Positions 48,980-57,510 of a stretch of DNA of 64,000 nucleotides are shown here, in pieces (positions within the stretch are counted from its first letter, which is position 1; every line of letters begins with the position of its first letter). Source of the DNA: Nonomuraea turkmeniaca. GTDB lineage: Bacteria > Actinomycetota > Actinomycetes > Streptosporangiales > Streptosporangiaceae. A program made the translations under genes and the position numbers. The DNA lies in assembly GCF_005889735.1 (NCBI RefSeq), contig NZ_VCKY01000015.1, positions 1 to 64,000 on the forward strand, given 5' to 3'. The notes below the pieces were generated by a model. That model was not told the origin of the DNA, did no database searches, and saw only the letters and a program-made list of their open reading frames with translations.

Positions 48980-49966
48980 ATGCGATACCGGTTGCTCGGC
49001 CGCACCGGCCTGCGGGTCTCGGAGTTGTTCCTGGGGGCGATGACGTTCCGCTCGGCGACGCCGGAGGTGCGGAGCATCATCGACGCGTACGCCGACGCGG
49101 GTGGCAACGTGGTCGACACGGCCTCGATGTACGGCGACAGCGAGAGCGTCGTCGGCGAGCTGCTGGAGGGGCGGCGGGATCGTTTCGTGCTGGCCAGCAA
49201 GTACACCGGCACCCGTGACCGCGGCGATCTCAACGCGGCCGGCAACCACCGTAAGAATCTGGTGCTGACGCTGGAGCAGAGCCTGCGGCGGCTGCGTACC
49301 GACTACATCGATCTCTACTGGGTGCATGTATGGGACCGGCACACCCCGATCGAGGAGACGATGCGGGCGCTGGACGACGTGGTGCGGTCGGGGAAAGTGC
49401 TCTATGTCGGCATATCGGATGCTCCGGCGTGGCTGGTCAGCCGGGCCAACACGGTCGCCGAGTTCCGGGGGTGGACGCCGTTCGCGGGGTTGCAGGTGCC
49501 GTACAGCCTGCTTCGCAGGGATGTGGAGCGGGAGCTGCTGCCGATGGCGGAGGCGTACGGGATGAGCGTGGCGGCGTGGGGGTCGCTGGAGCGCGGGGTG
49601 TTGTCCGGCCGGTACAACGAGCCGGGGGCGCGGGCGTCTCGGGTGTCGCCGGGCTCGCTCGGCGAGCGTGACCTGGCGGCGGCGCGGGCGGTGGTCGAGG
49701 TGGCCGGGGAGCTGGGGGTCACGGCGTCGCAGGTGGCGCTGGCGTGGGTGATACGGCGGGGCGTCCACCCGATCGTGGGAACCAGCAGCGCCGAGCAGCT
49801 CAAGGACAACCTCGGGGCGTCGGGGCCGGCGCTGCCCGATGAGGCGGTGCGGCGGCTGGAGTCGGCGGTGGAGTTCGAGCTCGGCTTCCCCCGGGACTTC
49901 GTCGAGGCGTGCGACCGCAGCCCGGAGCTGTACGGCGACGCCGTCCACCGCCTCGACGGCCGCTGA
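48980..49966 (+). CDS. aldo/keto reductase
   Basis: A 328-residue AKR with the catalytic tetrad in its usual places: Asp and Tyr in VVDTASMYGDSES, Lys in FVLASKYTGT and His in DLYWVHVWDRHT. NADPH-binding residues lie in HPIVGTSSAEQLKDN. GGAGGA (48965-48970) is 9 nt before ATG 48980; GTG 48977 and GTG 48971 are in frame but fit less well. It probably reduces a reactive carbonyl, in line with the oxidoreductase upstream. Confidence 0.93.
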   Translation: MRYRLLGRTGLRVSELFLGAMTFRSATPEVRSIIDAYADAGGNVVDTASMYGDSESVVGELLEGRRDRFVLASKYTGTRDRGDLNAAGNHRKNLVLTLEQSLRRLRTDYIDLYWVHVWDRHTPIEETMRALDDVVRSGKVLYVGISDAPAWLVSRANTVAEFRGWTPFAGLQVPYSLLRRDVERELLPMAEAYGMSVAAWGSLERGVLSGRYNEPGARASRVSPGSLGERDLAAARAVVEVAGELGVTASQVALAWVIRRGVHPIVGTSSAEQLKDNLGASGPALPDEAVRRLESAVEFELGFPRDFVEACDRSPELYGDAVHRLDGR

Positions 49967-50009
49967 CCCGCCCACCCGCGAACAGCCCGCCGCGCCGGGC
50001 GTGGGCGGG
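49967..50009. terminator. bidirectional terminator between convergent genes
   Basis: Arms CCCGCCCAC (49967-49975) and GTGGGCGGG (50001-50009) with a GC-rich 25-nt loop. They fill the 44-bp gap between the aldo-keto reductase stop and the stop of the leftward nucleotidyltransferase-like gene. Confidence 0.65.
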
Positions 50010-50010
50010 G

Positions 50011-51000
50011 TCAGCAGAGTGTCAGGGCTGTTCGCCAGAGGCCGGGGAGGGCGGACAGGACACGGTCGCCTCGCCGGCGGCGGTCGGCGGTGGTCGCCGC
50101 GTCCAGGTCGCCCAGCAGTTCCATGAACCCGTCCTCGTACCCGGACAGCCCGGCCGCCGCCCGCTTGGTCAGGCAGCGCGCGTACGTCGCCACCATCCAG
50201 AAGACGGCCTCCCGGTGCAGTCCGCGCCGGATGAGCTCCCGGCTCCCGTCGATGGCCACCGGCCGGCTCACCTCGGTGATGTCCGAGGCGAACCGGTAGG
50301 ACGGCGCCCGCACGGGCGCGGCCGCGTCGAACGCCGTCTCCAGCGCAGTCAGGTGCCGCTCGACCCGCTCCGGGCTCAGCTCCGCGCACCCGAGCAGGTC
50401 CAGCAGCACCTCGTGGTAGTCCAGCCGCCCGTGCTCGGCCAGCAGCTCCCTGACGGCCGCGTACCGCTTGCGCACGGTGGGGTTACGCAGCCCCGCCACC
50501 AGCAGCACGTGCGTGGTCACCCCGGTGCCGAACAACCAGGAGGTGACCTGGCCGGGCAGCGGCGCGGCGGCGTCCACGCCGGTGATCCACCCGCGTACCC
50601 GGTCCATGGCGGCGGTGCACCGGGCCAGGACCCAGGGCCGGGCGGCGAAGTCGCGGGCGACGGCCCGCTGCAGCTCGGTGAGCCGCCCGGTGGGGTCGGC
50701 CAGCACGCACGGGAGGTGGAAGCTGCCCGCCAGGTGGTAGTCGCCGAGCACCTCGTCCGCGGACCCGATCCCGGGAAGGCTGGAGACCTCCAGCAGCACC
50801 CCTTCGTACATGAACTTCCCGATGCTGACGGGCGGGTCGGCGATCACCGTCACGTCCACGTCGGACGACGGGGGCAGCTCCGCGTCCCCGTCGGCCCACA
50901 GCGCGGACCCGGTCAGGAACGCGCCGCCGAACCCGGGCAGCCCGGCGCCTGCTTCGGCGACCCACCGGCGCGCGAGTTGTCTGGCCTGGTCAATCCGCAT
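50011..51000 (-). CDS. nucleotidyltransferase-fold protein
   Basis: A 329-residue protein. The N-terminal GGAFLTGSALWADGDAELPP followed by SSDVDVTVIAD has the GS...DxD pattern of the polymerase-beta-like nucleotidyltransferase fold found in aminoglycoside nucleotidyltransferases. The remaining 230 residues are mainly helical (FDAAAPVRAPSYRFASDITE and later blocks). It may transfer a nucleotide to a small molecule, but no substrate can be named. ATG 51000 overlaps the end of the copC-like gene by 11 nt, so the two are co-transcribed. Confidence 0.72.
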   Translation of the reverse strand: MRIDQARQLARRWVAEAGAGLPGFGGAFLTGSALWADGDAELPPSSDVDVTVIADPPVSIGKFMYEGVLLEVSSLPGIGSADEVLGDYHLAGSFHLPCVLADPTGRLTELQRAVARDFAARPWVLARCTAAMDRVRGWITGVDAAAPLPGQVTSWLFGTGVTTHVLLVAGLRNPTVRKRYAAVRELLAEHGRLDYHEVLLDLLGCAELSPERVERHLTALETAFDAAAPVRAPSYRFASDITEVSRPVAIDGSRELIRRGLHREAVFWMVATYARCLTKRAAAGLSGYEDGFMELLGDLDAATTADRRRRGDRVLSALPGLWRTALTLC

Positions 51001-51637
51001 TCACGTTCCCCCGCTCGGGCCCCCGGCGCGCGCCTCTGAGCAGCACGAACGCTCCCAGGACGACGAGCGCGGCCAGCCCGCCCCAGATCCAGCCGGGGAC
51101 GCCGGCCGACGCCGCCGGGGACGTGCCGCCGGCGGGCGGCGGCTCCGCCGCGGGGGCCGGCGACCCGGCCGCCCACGACGGCGGGGACGGGATCTGCGAC
51201 GCGGATATCGTGCTCTCGCCGGTCGTCGGCGCGGGCGAGGGTGATCCTTTCACGCGGAAGGGGATCTCGCCTTCGATGGGGTGGCCGTCCGACGAGACGA
51301 CCCGCCAGGCGATCACGTACGGGCCGGGCGCGAGCGGCTCGGTGACGTCGGCGATCACCTTCGGCCCGGCGAGCCGTGGCTTGCCGAGCGGCACCTGCGC
51401 CCCCTTGGCGTCGTGCAGCACGACGAACGGGAACTTGACGCTCGCGGTGTACTCGAGCTCGATCTCCTCGAGCGAGGCCGCGGAGACCTGCGCGTTCTTG
51501 GCGGGCGAGCTGCTCTTGAGCGCGTCGTGGGCGAGGGCCGGCGTAGGGGTCAGGGCCAGCGCACAGGCCAGCGCACCGCAGACCGTCGCGAACACGACGG
51601 CCCTCGACAGCCGCAGCGCTGATGACGCGGACGACAC
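50990..51637 (-). CDS. copC: copper resistance protein CopC family, membrane-anchored
   Basis: A 215-residue exported protein. The signal peptide ends in ALA, so the mature chain starts with His (HDALKSSSPAKNAQVSAASL), the N-terminal copper ligand of CopC. A second His is in WRVVSSDGHPIEGEIPFRVK. A Pro/Ser/Ala linker of about 50 residues leads to one TM helix (WIWGGLAALVVLGAFVLL) and a basic tail. GGGAGG (51647-51652) touches an ATG at 51646 but is 9 nt from GTG 51637, so GTG is the likelier start. It lies upstream of the nucleotidyltransferase-like gene and overlaps it. Confidence 0.88.
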   Translation of the reverse strand: MSSASSALRLSRAVVFATVCGALACALALTPTPALAHDALKSSSPAKNAQVSAASLEEIELEYTASVKFPFVVLHDAKGAQVPLGKPRLAGPKVIADVTEPLAPGPYVIAWRVVSSDGHPIEGEIPFRVKGSPSPAPTTGESTISASQIPSPPSWAAGSPAPAAEPPPAGGTSPAASAGVPGWIWGGLAALVVLGAFVLLRGARRGPERGNVNAD

Positions 51638-51664
51638 AACCGACATCCTCCCACGCCGGGCGTG

Positions 51665-52723
51665 CTACGAGCGACGTAGTGGCCGGCCGGCCTCGTGCAG
51701 GTGGCGCAGGGCCTGCCCCCATGAGGCGAACAGGCCGCACTCGGCGTAGTCGACGCCGATCGACCGGCAGTAGTCGCGGACGATGGGCTGCGCCCTGCGC
51801 AGGTTCGCGGTGGGCATGCTGGGGAACAGGTGGTGCTCGATCTGGTAGTTCAGCCCGCCGAGCGCGGTGGTGATCAGGTGCCCGCCACGCACGTTCCTGG
51901 AGGTCAGGACCTGGCGGCGGAGGAAGTCCAGCTCGTCCTCGGCGGTGAGCACGGGCATGCCCTTGTGGTTGGGCGCGAACGTGCACCCCAGGTAGACGCC
52001 GTAGCAGGCCTGGTGCACGGCGAGGAAGACCAGCGCCTTGCCGGGCGGCAGCACCAGGAACACCGCGCCCAGGTACGCCAGGACGTGCGCCCCCAGCAGC
52101 AGCCCCTCCGTCCTGCGGTTCTTGAGCGACGGGCGGCGCAACGCGCGGAAGCTGGAGACCTTGAGGTTCACCCCTTCGAGGGTGAGCAGCGGGAAGAACA
52201 GGAACGCCTGCCAGCGGCCGACGATCCTGGCCACGCCGCGGGCGGCCGCCGCCTGCCGTTCCGACCAGATGAGGACCTCCGGCGAGACGTCGGGGTCGTG
52301 GTCCTCGTGATTGGGGTTGGCGTGGTGCCGTGTGTGCTTGTCCATCCACCAGCCGTAGCTGAGCCCGACGGCCAGGTTGCCCACCAGCAGCCCGGCGATC
52401 CTGGACGTGCGCCGGGAGCGGGAGATCTGGCCGTGCGCCAGGTCGTGGGCCAGGAGCGTCACCTGGGCGAACGCGACGGCGAGCAGCACCGCGACCGGCA
52501 TCTGCCACCAGGTGTCACCCACGGCGGCGAACACCGCCCAGCCGCCCGCGAACAGGGCCGATACCAGGCCGATCCGGGCCGCGTAGTAGCCGGGCCGCTT
52601 GTCCAGCAGGCCCGCCTGCGCGATGCGGCGCGATAGCCTGGCGAAGTCGCTTCCCCGTTCGGCACGGGCGGTGTCCAGCACAGTCAAGGCTCTCTCCGAT
52701 GCTGCCGAGTCGTTTATGATCAC
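51665..52723 (-). CDS. membrane fatty acid desaturase
   Basis: A 352-residue membrane di-iron desaturase with three His boxes: HDLAHGQ, HTRHH and QIEHH. Four predicted TM helices surround them (MPVAVLLAVAFAQVTLLAHD, LLLGAHVLAYLGAVFLVLPP). The last box, with Gln, is like front-end/acyl-lipid desaturases. It would put a double bond into acyl chains. GTG 52723 lacks a Shine-Dalgarno; a TTG at about 52684 behind GGAGAG is an alternative. It follows the flavoenzyme operon on the same strand after a terminator-like repeat and a palindrome, so it may be separately controlled. Confidence 0.9.
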   Translation of the reverse strand: MIINDSAASERALTVLDTARAERGSDFARLSRRIAQAGLLDKRPGYYAARIGLVSALFAGGWAVFAAVGDTWWQMPVAVLLAVAFAQVTLLAHDLAHGQISRSRRTSRIAGLLVGNLAVGLSYGWWMDKHTRHHANPNHEDHDPDVSPEVLIWSERQAAAARGVARIVGRWQAFLFFPLLTLEGVNLKVSSFRALRRPSLKNRRTEGLLLGAHVLAYLGAVFLVLPPGKALVFLAVHQACYGVYLGCTFAPNHKGMPVLTAEDELDFLRRQVLTSRNVRGGHLITTALGGLNYQIEHHLFPSMPTANLRRAQPIVRDYCRSIGVDYAECGLFASWGQALRHLHEAGRPLRRS

Positions 52724-52776
52724 TCAACAGCATCGCGGGCGCCCGCACCATGCGAATCCCCGCTGACACCCTTGTT

Positions 52777-52800
52777 CGTGGTAGGGCTGGCCCTACCACG
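52777..52800. promoter_or_regulatory. 24-bp palindrome upstream of the desaturase
   Basis: Perfect 11-bp arms CGTGGTAGGGC (52777-52787) and GCCCTACCACG (52790-52800) around TG. A 2-nt centre argues for a protein-binding site rather than a hairpin. It lies 54 bp upstream of the desaturase start, a typical operator distance. Confidence 0.55.
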
Positions 52801-52810
52801 GGCGTGAAAC

Positions 52811-52907
52811 GGCGCCCCCGCCGCCTGGGGGATCGGACTGCCCACCGCACTCAGCGTGGCACTGGACGACCTCACCGGGTTCGGGAATGGCGGGCGGCGG
52901 GGGCGCC
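52811..52907. terminator. 15-bp inverted repeat just after the flavin monooxygenase gene
   Basis: Perfect 15-bp arms at 52811-52825 and 52893-52907, separated by 67 nt. The right arm begins 4 bp past the monooxygenase stop codon (52911-52913). It probably ends or attenuates the leftward operon. The long loop makes it less typical than the other hairpins in this window. Confidence 0.5.
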
Positions 52908-52910
52908 GGC

Positions 52911-54050
52911 TCAGGTGAGCTGCAGGGCCGGCATCTCGGCCGGCGCGGCCGCCACCCCGTGGATGTGCAGTTCCGGGCGGAAGGCGGCCAGGTACGCCTC
53001 GCGGTCGCGGAAGGTCGCGGCCAGGGCGTCGCCGTAGTCGATCAGCTGCCGGTGCGCGTGCCTGCGTGGCTCGTACCGGGCGTACAGCAGCCGGTCCAGC
53101 AGCTCGGCGTCGCCTCCTGCCGCGCTGATGACGTCGGCGAGGATCTCCGCGTCGTGCAGCGTGTAGCTCATGCCCATGCCCGTCATCGGGTGGCAGGCGA
53201 ACGCGGCCGAGCCGAGCAGGGCGGCGTTGCCCTTGTGGTACGCCGACACCCGCAGCGACGAGACCTTGATCCGCTGCCAGCTGGCGGGCTGGAGCACGTT
53301 GAAGGCGTCGGAGCTGTCGGTGACGAACTTCTTGAGCTCGTCGATCAGGGCCGGGATGCCGTCCTCGAAGATCTCCTTGTCGTCCTCGGGGGGCAGGCCG
53401 ACGAACACCCTGGCCTGGTCCCTGTTGAGCGGGTAGAGGTAGGCCAGCCAGCCGTCGGAGCTGAAGTACAGCCGGTTGAGCTGGGCGACGCTGGCCGTCA
53501 GCGGCACGGTGGCCACCCGCATCAGCAGCCGCTCGTACGGCATCGTGACCTGCTCGATGCCGAGCGCCTGGCGCACGGCGGACTTGGTGCCGTCGGCGCC
53601 GATGACGACGTCGGCCCGCAGCCGCCGTCCGTCGGAGAGGGTGAGCTCCTCGACCCGGTGGTCGTCGACCGCGATGTCGGCGATCTCGGCGTCGAACCAG
53701 AAGTCCACGCCCTCCATCGCGCAGGCCGCGTAGATGAGCTCGACGAGCTCCTTGTACGGGCGGATGAGGAAGCCGCCGTCGGGGAAGCGGCATTCCCTGA
53801 TCGGGTCGCCGTCGTGGTAATAGCGGATGATGTCGCGCCGCAGGCCATGGCGTTCGACGAGGTTCGCCAGCCCGTGACGAGCGAGCACCCGCAGCCCGGG
53901 GGGTTTGAGGAAGTCGGCGCCCGCGCTGGGGATGGACGGTCCCTGCTCGATGACGACGACGCGCCGGCCGCGCCGGCCCAGGAGTAAGGCCAGGAAGCAG
54001 CCGCCCAGCCCGGCGCCGACGATGGCTACGTCGCACGATGTGGTTGCCAT
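52911..54050 (-). CDS. FAD-dependent monooxygenase (group A, UbiH/PHBH-like) with altered GD motif
   Basis: A 379-residue flavoprotein. VAIVGAGLGGCFLALLLGRR binds the ADP part of FAD, and DVVIGADGTKSAVR is the DG motif. The third motif, normally GDAAH...P..GqG, here reads LLGSAAFACHPMTGMGMSYT: Asp is replaced by Ser and His by Phe. FAD may be held differently, or the enzyme may be a halogenase/reductase-like variant. It is the last gene of a five-gene leftward operon, 26 bp after the MFS exporter gene, so it likely hydroxylates the compound that is exported. Confidence 0.87.
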   Translation of the reverse strand: MATTSCDVAIVGAGLGGCFLALLLGRRGRRVVVIEQGPSIPSAGADFLKPPGLRVLARHGLANLVERHGLRRDIIRYYHDGDPIRECRFPDGGFLIRPYKELVELIYAACAMEGVDFWFDAEIADIAVDDHRVEELTLSDGRRLRADVVIGADGTKSAVRQALGIEQVTMPYERLLMRVATVPLTASVAQLNRLYFSSDGWLAYLYPLNRDQARVFVGLPPEDDKEIFEDGIPALIDELKKFVTDSSDAFNVLQPASWQRIKVSSLRVSAYHKGNAALLGSAAFACHPMTGMGMSYTLHDAEILADVISAAGGDAELLDRLLYARYEPRRHAHRQLIDYGDALAATFRDREAYLAAFRPELHIHGVAAAPAEMPALQLT

Positions 54051-54076
54051 GACGAGAGCCCTTTCGGTGGTACGAA

Positions 54077-55663
54077 CTAGTTCGAATTCCCGCGGGTCCC
54101 CGCGAGCGGTCCGGCCTCGGCCGCCCGCTGCCGCGGGATGTGGTCCATGGGGGGTGTGCGGGTCTCGACAGGCAGCAACGCGTCCGCCTCCGCCGCGACG
54201 GTGGCGAGGGTCATCCGCAACTCCAGCAACATCCGGCGCGGCACCTTGATCATGACGTCGCCGGGGTCGGGCCGCAGCCGGGTGATCTTCGTGAGGGCCA
54301 GCGCGCCCATGAGGACCGAGATCGCCACGCAGATCGCCAGCGCGCCGGCCAGGCCGGCGAACGGGCCCGCGAAGGGGCCGGCCACGAACGGGTGGTCGAT
54401 GACAACTGATACGACGGTGATGCCGACGGCACCTCCGACCATGCGGGCCATGGTGGCCGCGCCGACGGCTGAGGCGTACTGCTGCGGGCGGGCGGCCAGG
54501 GTGGTGGCCACGGAGGTGCCCGGCGCCAGCGCGCCGACGCCCATCCCCAGCACGACGCTGGCGACCAGCCCCCAGACGGTGGGCCCGACCTGCGTGAGCA
54601 CGAGCACGCAGGCGCCGCCGCAGAGCAGCGAGCCGGCGTAGATCAGGCCGTACGCGCCGATCCGCTTGACGAGCTTTCCGGCCAGGAAGCTCGTCACGAC
54701 GACGGCCACCGACGTGGGCGTCAGCCACATGGCCACCTCGAGCATGGGGTAGCCGAGGTGGAGCAGGTACAGCGGCTGCACGGTCAGCAGCCCGTACGAC
54801 AGCGCGCCGAACCCCCAGGTGGCCAGCCAGCCCCAGACGAACTTGGGCCGGCGCCACAACGCCAGGTCGATGGCGGGCAGGCGGTGGTGCCTGGCCTGCG
54901 CGAGCGCGCCGCCGAGCAGGAGGAGGGCGGCGAGCGCCAGCCACACCACGTCCATGCCCCAGGCCATGGCCTTGGAGATGGCCAGGACGACGACCGCGAT
55001 CCCGGCGGCGAGCAACCATGCGCCGAGCACGTCGGGGAGGCCTCTGGCGCCGGCGCGCCGGCCCGAGGGCAGCGCGAAGCACGCGATGAGGAGCGCGACG
55101 CCGATCACGACGTCCGGGACGAACAGGGCTCGCCAGCCGACGGTGGCGGCCAGCCAGCCGCCGCCCGCCTGCATGAGCAGGCAGCCGAGCCCAGAGGCGG
55201 AGCTCCACAGCGCGATCGCGCCGCGCCGCTGCGACTCCGGCAGCTCCCCGAGCAGCAGCCCGAGGCTGGCCGGGATCATCGCCGCGGCGCCCGCGCCCTG
55301 GACGGCCCGGGCGGCCAGCACGAGCGACCAGGACTCCACGGCGACGGTGGCGACGCCACCCAGCACGAACACCACCAGCCCGACGACCAGGACCCGCCGG
55401 CGGCCGAACAGATCGGCCCAGCGGCCGGCCGTCGCCAGCAGCGCCGCGATCGGGATGAACGCCGCGCTGGTCAGCCAGACCAGGTCGCCCAGGGGCATGG
55501 CGGCGCCTGCCGGCGTGTAGCGCAGCACCCCGACCGCCAGGGTGGTGGCCGTGGTGTCGGCCATCACCGTCAACATGACACCCGCGCCGACCAGCCGCAG
55601 CATCACCGCGTGGCGGCGGCTTACGCCTGTCGTGCTCGTCCCCCGCGCTGGTGACGAACGCAC
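54077..55663 (-). CDS. MFS drug exporter, DHA2 (14-TM, EmrB/QacA) type
   Basis: A 528-residue transporter with 14 predicted TM helices. It has the DHA2 motif A region GRWADLFGRRRVLVVGLVVF and motif C-like GSLLCGGACVLVLTQ; ASLGLLLGELPESQRRGAIA follows helix 4. The C-terminal 70 residues are cytoplasmic and hydrophilic (PVETRTPPMDHIPRQRAAEA). GTG 55663 is fixed by GGAGG 7 nt upstream. It sits between the two flavoenzyme genes. The likely role is export of, or self-protection from, the product of the operon. Confidence 0.93.
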   Translation of the reverse strand: MRSSPARGTSTTGVSRRHAVMLRLVGAGVMLTVMADTTATTLAVGVLRYTPAGAAMPLGDLVWLTSAAFIPIAALLATAGRWADLFGRRRVLVVGLVVFVLGGVATVAVESWSLVLAARAVQGAGAAAMIPASLGLLLGELPESQRRGAIALWSSASGLGCLLMQAGGGWLAATVGWRALFVPDVVIGVALLIACFALPSGRRAGARGLPDVLGAWLLAAGIAVVVLAISKAMAWGMDVVWLALAALLLLGGALAQARHHRLPAIDLALWRRPKFVWGWLATWGFGALSYGLLTVQPLYLLHLGYPMLEVAMWLTPTSVAVVVTSFLAGKLVKRIGAYGLIYAGSLLCGGACVLVLTQVGPTVWGLVASVVLGMGVGALAPGTSVATTLAARPQQYASAVGAATMARMVGGAVGITVVSVVIDHPFVAGPFAGPFAGLAGALAICVAISVLMGALALTKITRLRPDPGDVMIKVPRRMLLELRMTLATVAAEADALLPVETRTPPMDHIPRQRAAEAGPLAGTRGNSN

Positions 55664-55757
55664 GTGGTCACCTCCAAGCTATGAGTGGTCTCCGCCGGCC
55701 GGCACACTCCGGCTGTGCGACCGGCGAGATGGACATGTCGAGTTGTGCGCGAATGAA

Positions 55758-57158
55758 TCAGGCGCCGTAGCGGCCGGGCGAGAGCAGGCCGTCGGGGTCG
55801 AGCGCCGTCTTGAGCCGGTGGAGCATGCCGAGGCTGGCGGTGCTGGTCTCGGACCAGACGTCGGCCGCGGCGTGGTCGATGTCGGAGCGGTAGATCGCGC
55901 AGCCGTGGCCGCGCAGCACGCAGTTGCCGTCGTTGCGGAGCTGGTGCGCCCGGTAGGGGGCCTCCGGCGCGTGGCGGTCGAAGAAGATCTGGATGACGCC
56001 GTTGGCCATGTGCTTGCTGACGAGGTTCCACTCGACCATGAGGGCGGTGGTGTGCGCGTCCACGGCCGTCTGCAGGGCGGCCACGATGTCCTCGGTCCTG
56101 CGGGCGCTGGTCGGCATCAGCGGCATCAGCGCCAGGAAGCCCATCCGGCCCTCGTCGATCTGGTCGCAGGAGGTCACGCCGAGCGCGTTGCGCACGCCCA
56201 GGCACGTGGGGATGCCCTGCGCCATGAGCGCCCTGGCGTACAGCGGGTCGCCGGGCCGCACCTCGGCGGTGTCGAGCACGCGCAGCGCCTCGGCGCCCTC
56301 GACCTCGACCAGCGCCTTGCGGAGGAGCTCCTCGGCGAGCTCGACCGCGGCGTCGCTGCCGAACAGCGGCCCCATGATGCTGAACAGGCTGGGGTCGGCG
56401 CCCTTGGGCAACATCCAGTCGCCGTGGCTCGGGACCAGCGCCAGCTCGCGCACGCGCAGCATCCCGTCGGCGGGGTTGCCGCGGCGCAGGAAGCCGGCGA
56501 TCGCGTCGAGCGCGACGCCGACCTGGTCGCGCGGGATGCGGCCGTGCACCAGGCCGACGGTCTGGGGCCGCGGCACCAGCGCGACCGCCATGGCGGTGAC
56601 GATGCCCAGGTTGTGCTGGACGAACGCGGCCGTCAGGTCGGGCCCGGCGACCCGGCCGTGGTAGCGGCCGGTCGGGTCCAGCCCGCCGGTGGTGACCACG
56701 CTGCCGTCGGCCAGCACGGCCTCCAGCCCGGCCACGTCGTGGACGCGGGAGCGGAAGGTGCCGTCGCCCCGGTCGAGGGCGTTGCCGACGACGGAGGTGT
56801 CGGCACAGGAGTTGGTGACGTTCAGCATCCACGGGGTGTCCCGCAGCACCGCGGAGAGCTGCGCCTGCGTGACTCCGGGCTCGATGACGGCGAACCCGGA
56901 TTCCAGGTCGACGCTGCGGATGCGGTTCATGCCGCTGAGGTCGACGACGACGTTGTCGTCGGTGACCGGCATGGCCGAGCCCATTCCCCAGTTCTTGCCG
57001 GTGCTGATCGGGTAGAGGTGGTGCCTGGTCGTCATGGCCTTCCTGACGAGGGCGCGTACCTCGTCGAGGGTGCGCGGCGTCTCGGTGCCCACCACGGAGC
57101 GTGGCTGGTGACCGCCGACGTCACGCGGCACCAACTCCACTCGCGTTAGCTCCTGCAT
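55758..57158 (-). CDS. FAD-linked oxidase, vanillyl-alcohol-oxidase / p-cresol methylhydroxylase type
   Basis: A 466-residue PCMH-type flavoprotein. The FAD domain has YPISTGKNWGMGSAMPVTDD and VVVDLSGMNRIRSVDLESGF, then VIEPGVTQAQLSAVL and NSCADTSVVGNALDRGDG. The C-terminal cap resembles the 4-cresol dehydrogenase/VAO family and ends at LLSPGRYGA. Such enzymes oxidise phenolic side chains, alcohols or amines. GAGGAG lies 8 nt before ATG 57158, which is preferred to 57179. It starts 25 bp after the stop of an 85-residue protein gene. Neither a cytochrome subunit nor a CxxCH motif is nearby, so it may use O2. Confidence 0.88.
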   Translation of the reverse strand: MQELTRVELVPRDVGGHQPRSVVGTETPRTLDEVRALVRKAMTTRHHLYPISTGKNWGMGSAMPVTDDNVVVDLSGMNRIRSVDLESGFAVIEPGVTQAQLSAVLRDTPWMLNVTNSCADTSVVGNALDRGDGTFRSRVHDVAGLEAVLADGSVVTTGGLDPTGRYHGRVAGPDLTAAFVQHNLGIVTAMAVALVPRPQTVGLVHGRIPRDQVGVALDAIAGFLRRGNPADGMLRVRELALVPSHGDWMLPKGADPSLFSIMGPLFGSDAAVELAEELLRKALVEVEGAEALRVLDTAEVRPGDPLYARALMAQGIPTCLGVRNALGVTSCDQIDEGRMGFLALMPLMPTSARRTEDIVAALQTAVDAHTTALMVEWNLVSKHMANGVIQIFFDRHAPEAPYRAHQLRNDGNCVLRGHGCAIYRSDIDHAAADVWSETSTASLGMLHRLKTALDPDGLLSPGRYGA

Positions 57159-57182
57159 GTCTCTCCTCAGGTCTTCCACGTG

Positions 57183-57440
57183 CTAGGCGGTGTGCTGGAG
57201 CAGGTCGTCGATGGAGCCGATGGCCTGGTTGGACATCTCCCTGATGCCGAGCAGGCGCTGCTCGACGAACGGGTCGGTCTCGGGGAGGGCGTCGGGCAGG
57301 TCGAGAGTGCCGGAGCTCGCGCGCGGCGGGGACTGCACGGGGACCTCGTGCAGGGCGTACGGGTGACGCCGCGGGCGGACGGTGTCGGTGTCACGGGACT
57401 CGTGCCTGGTGCGACCGGGCAGGTGCGGGGGGGTTCGCAT
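57183..57440 (-). CDS. 85-residue protein of unknown function, possible peptide substrate or small subunit
   Basis: An 85-residue protein with a clear RBS (GGAGAG 9 nt before ATG 57440). The first 45 residues are basic and rich in Pro, Arg and His (LPGRTRHESRDTDTVRPRRH). The last 40 are acidic and probably helical (DALPETDPFVEQRLLGIREM, then NQAIGSIDDLLQHTA). It has no Cys, no signal peptide and no TM segment. Position just before the FAD oxidase suggests either a partner subunit or a precursor peptide. The lack of Cys and the few Ser/Thr in its C-terminus argue against common RiPP classes. I do not recognise a family. Confidence 0.7.
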   Translation of the reverse strand: MRTPPHLPGRTRHESRDTDTVRPRRHPYALHEVPVQSPPRASSGTLDLPDALPETDPFVEQRLLGIREMSNQAIGSIDDLLQHTA

Positions 57441-57510
57441 GACGGGAGCTCTCCTACCGGATGTGAAGGGTGTTTTCCGGGTGGCCGCTCGCCGTTGAGC
57501 GGCGTCTGTG

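Noticed and set aside
57183-57440. Lanthipeptide, thiopeptide or lasso precursor
   Set aside because: No Cys, few Ser/Thr at the C-terminus, and no lanthionine, YcaO, radical SAM or lasso enzymes nearby; only a non-standard peptide role remains possible.
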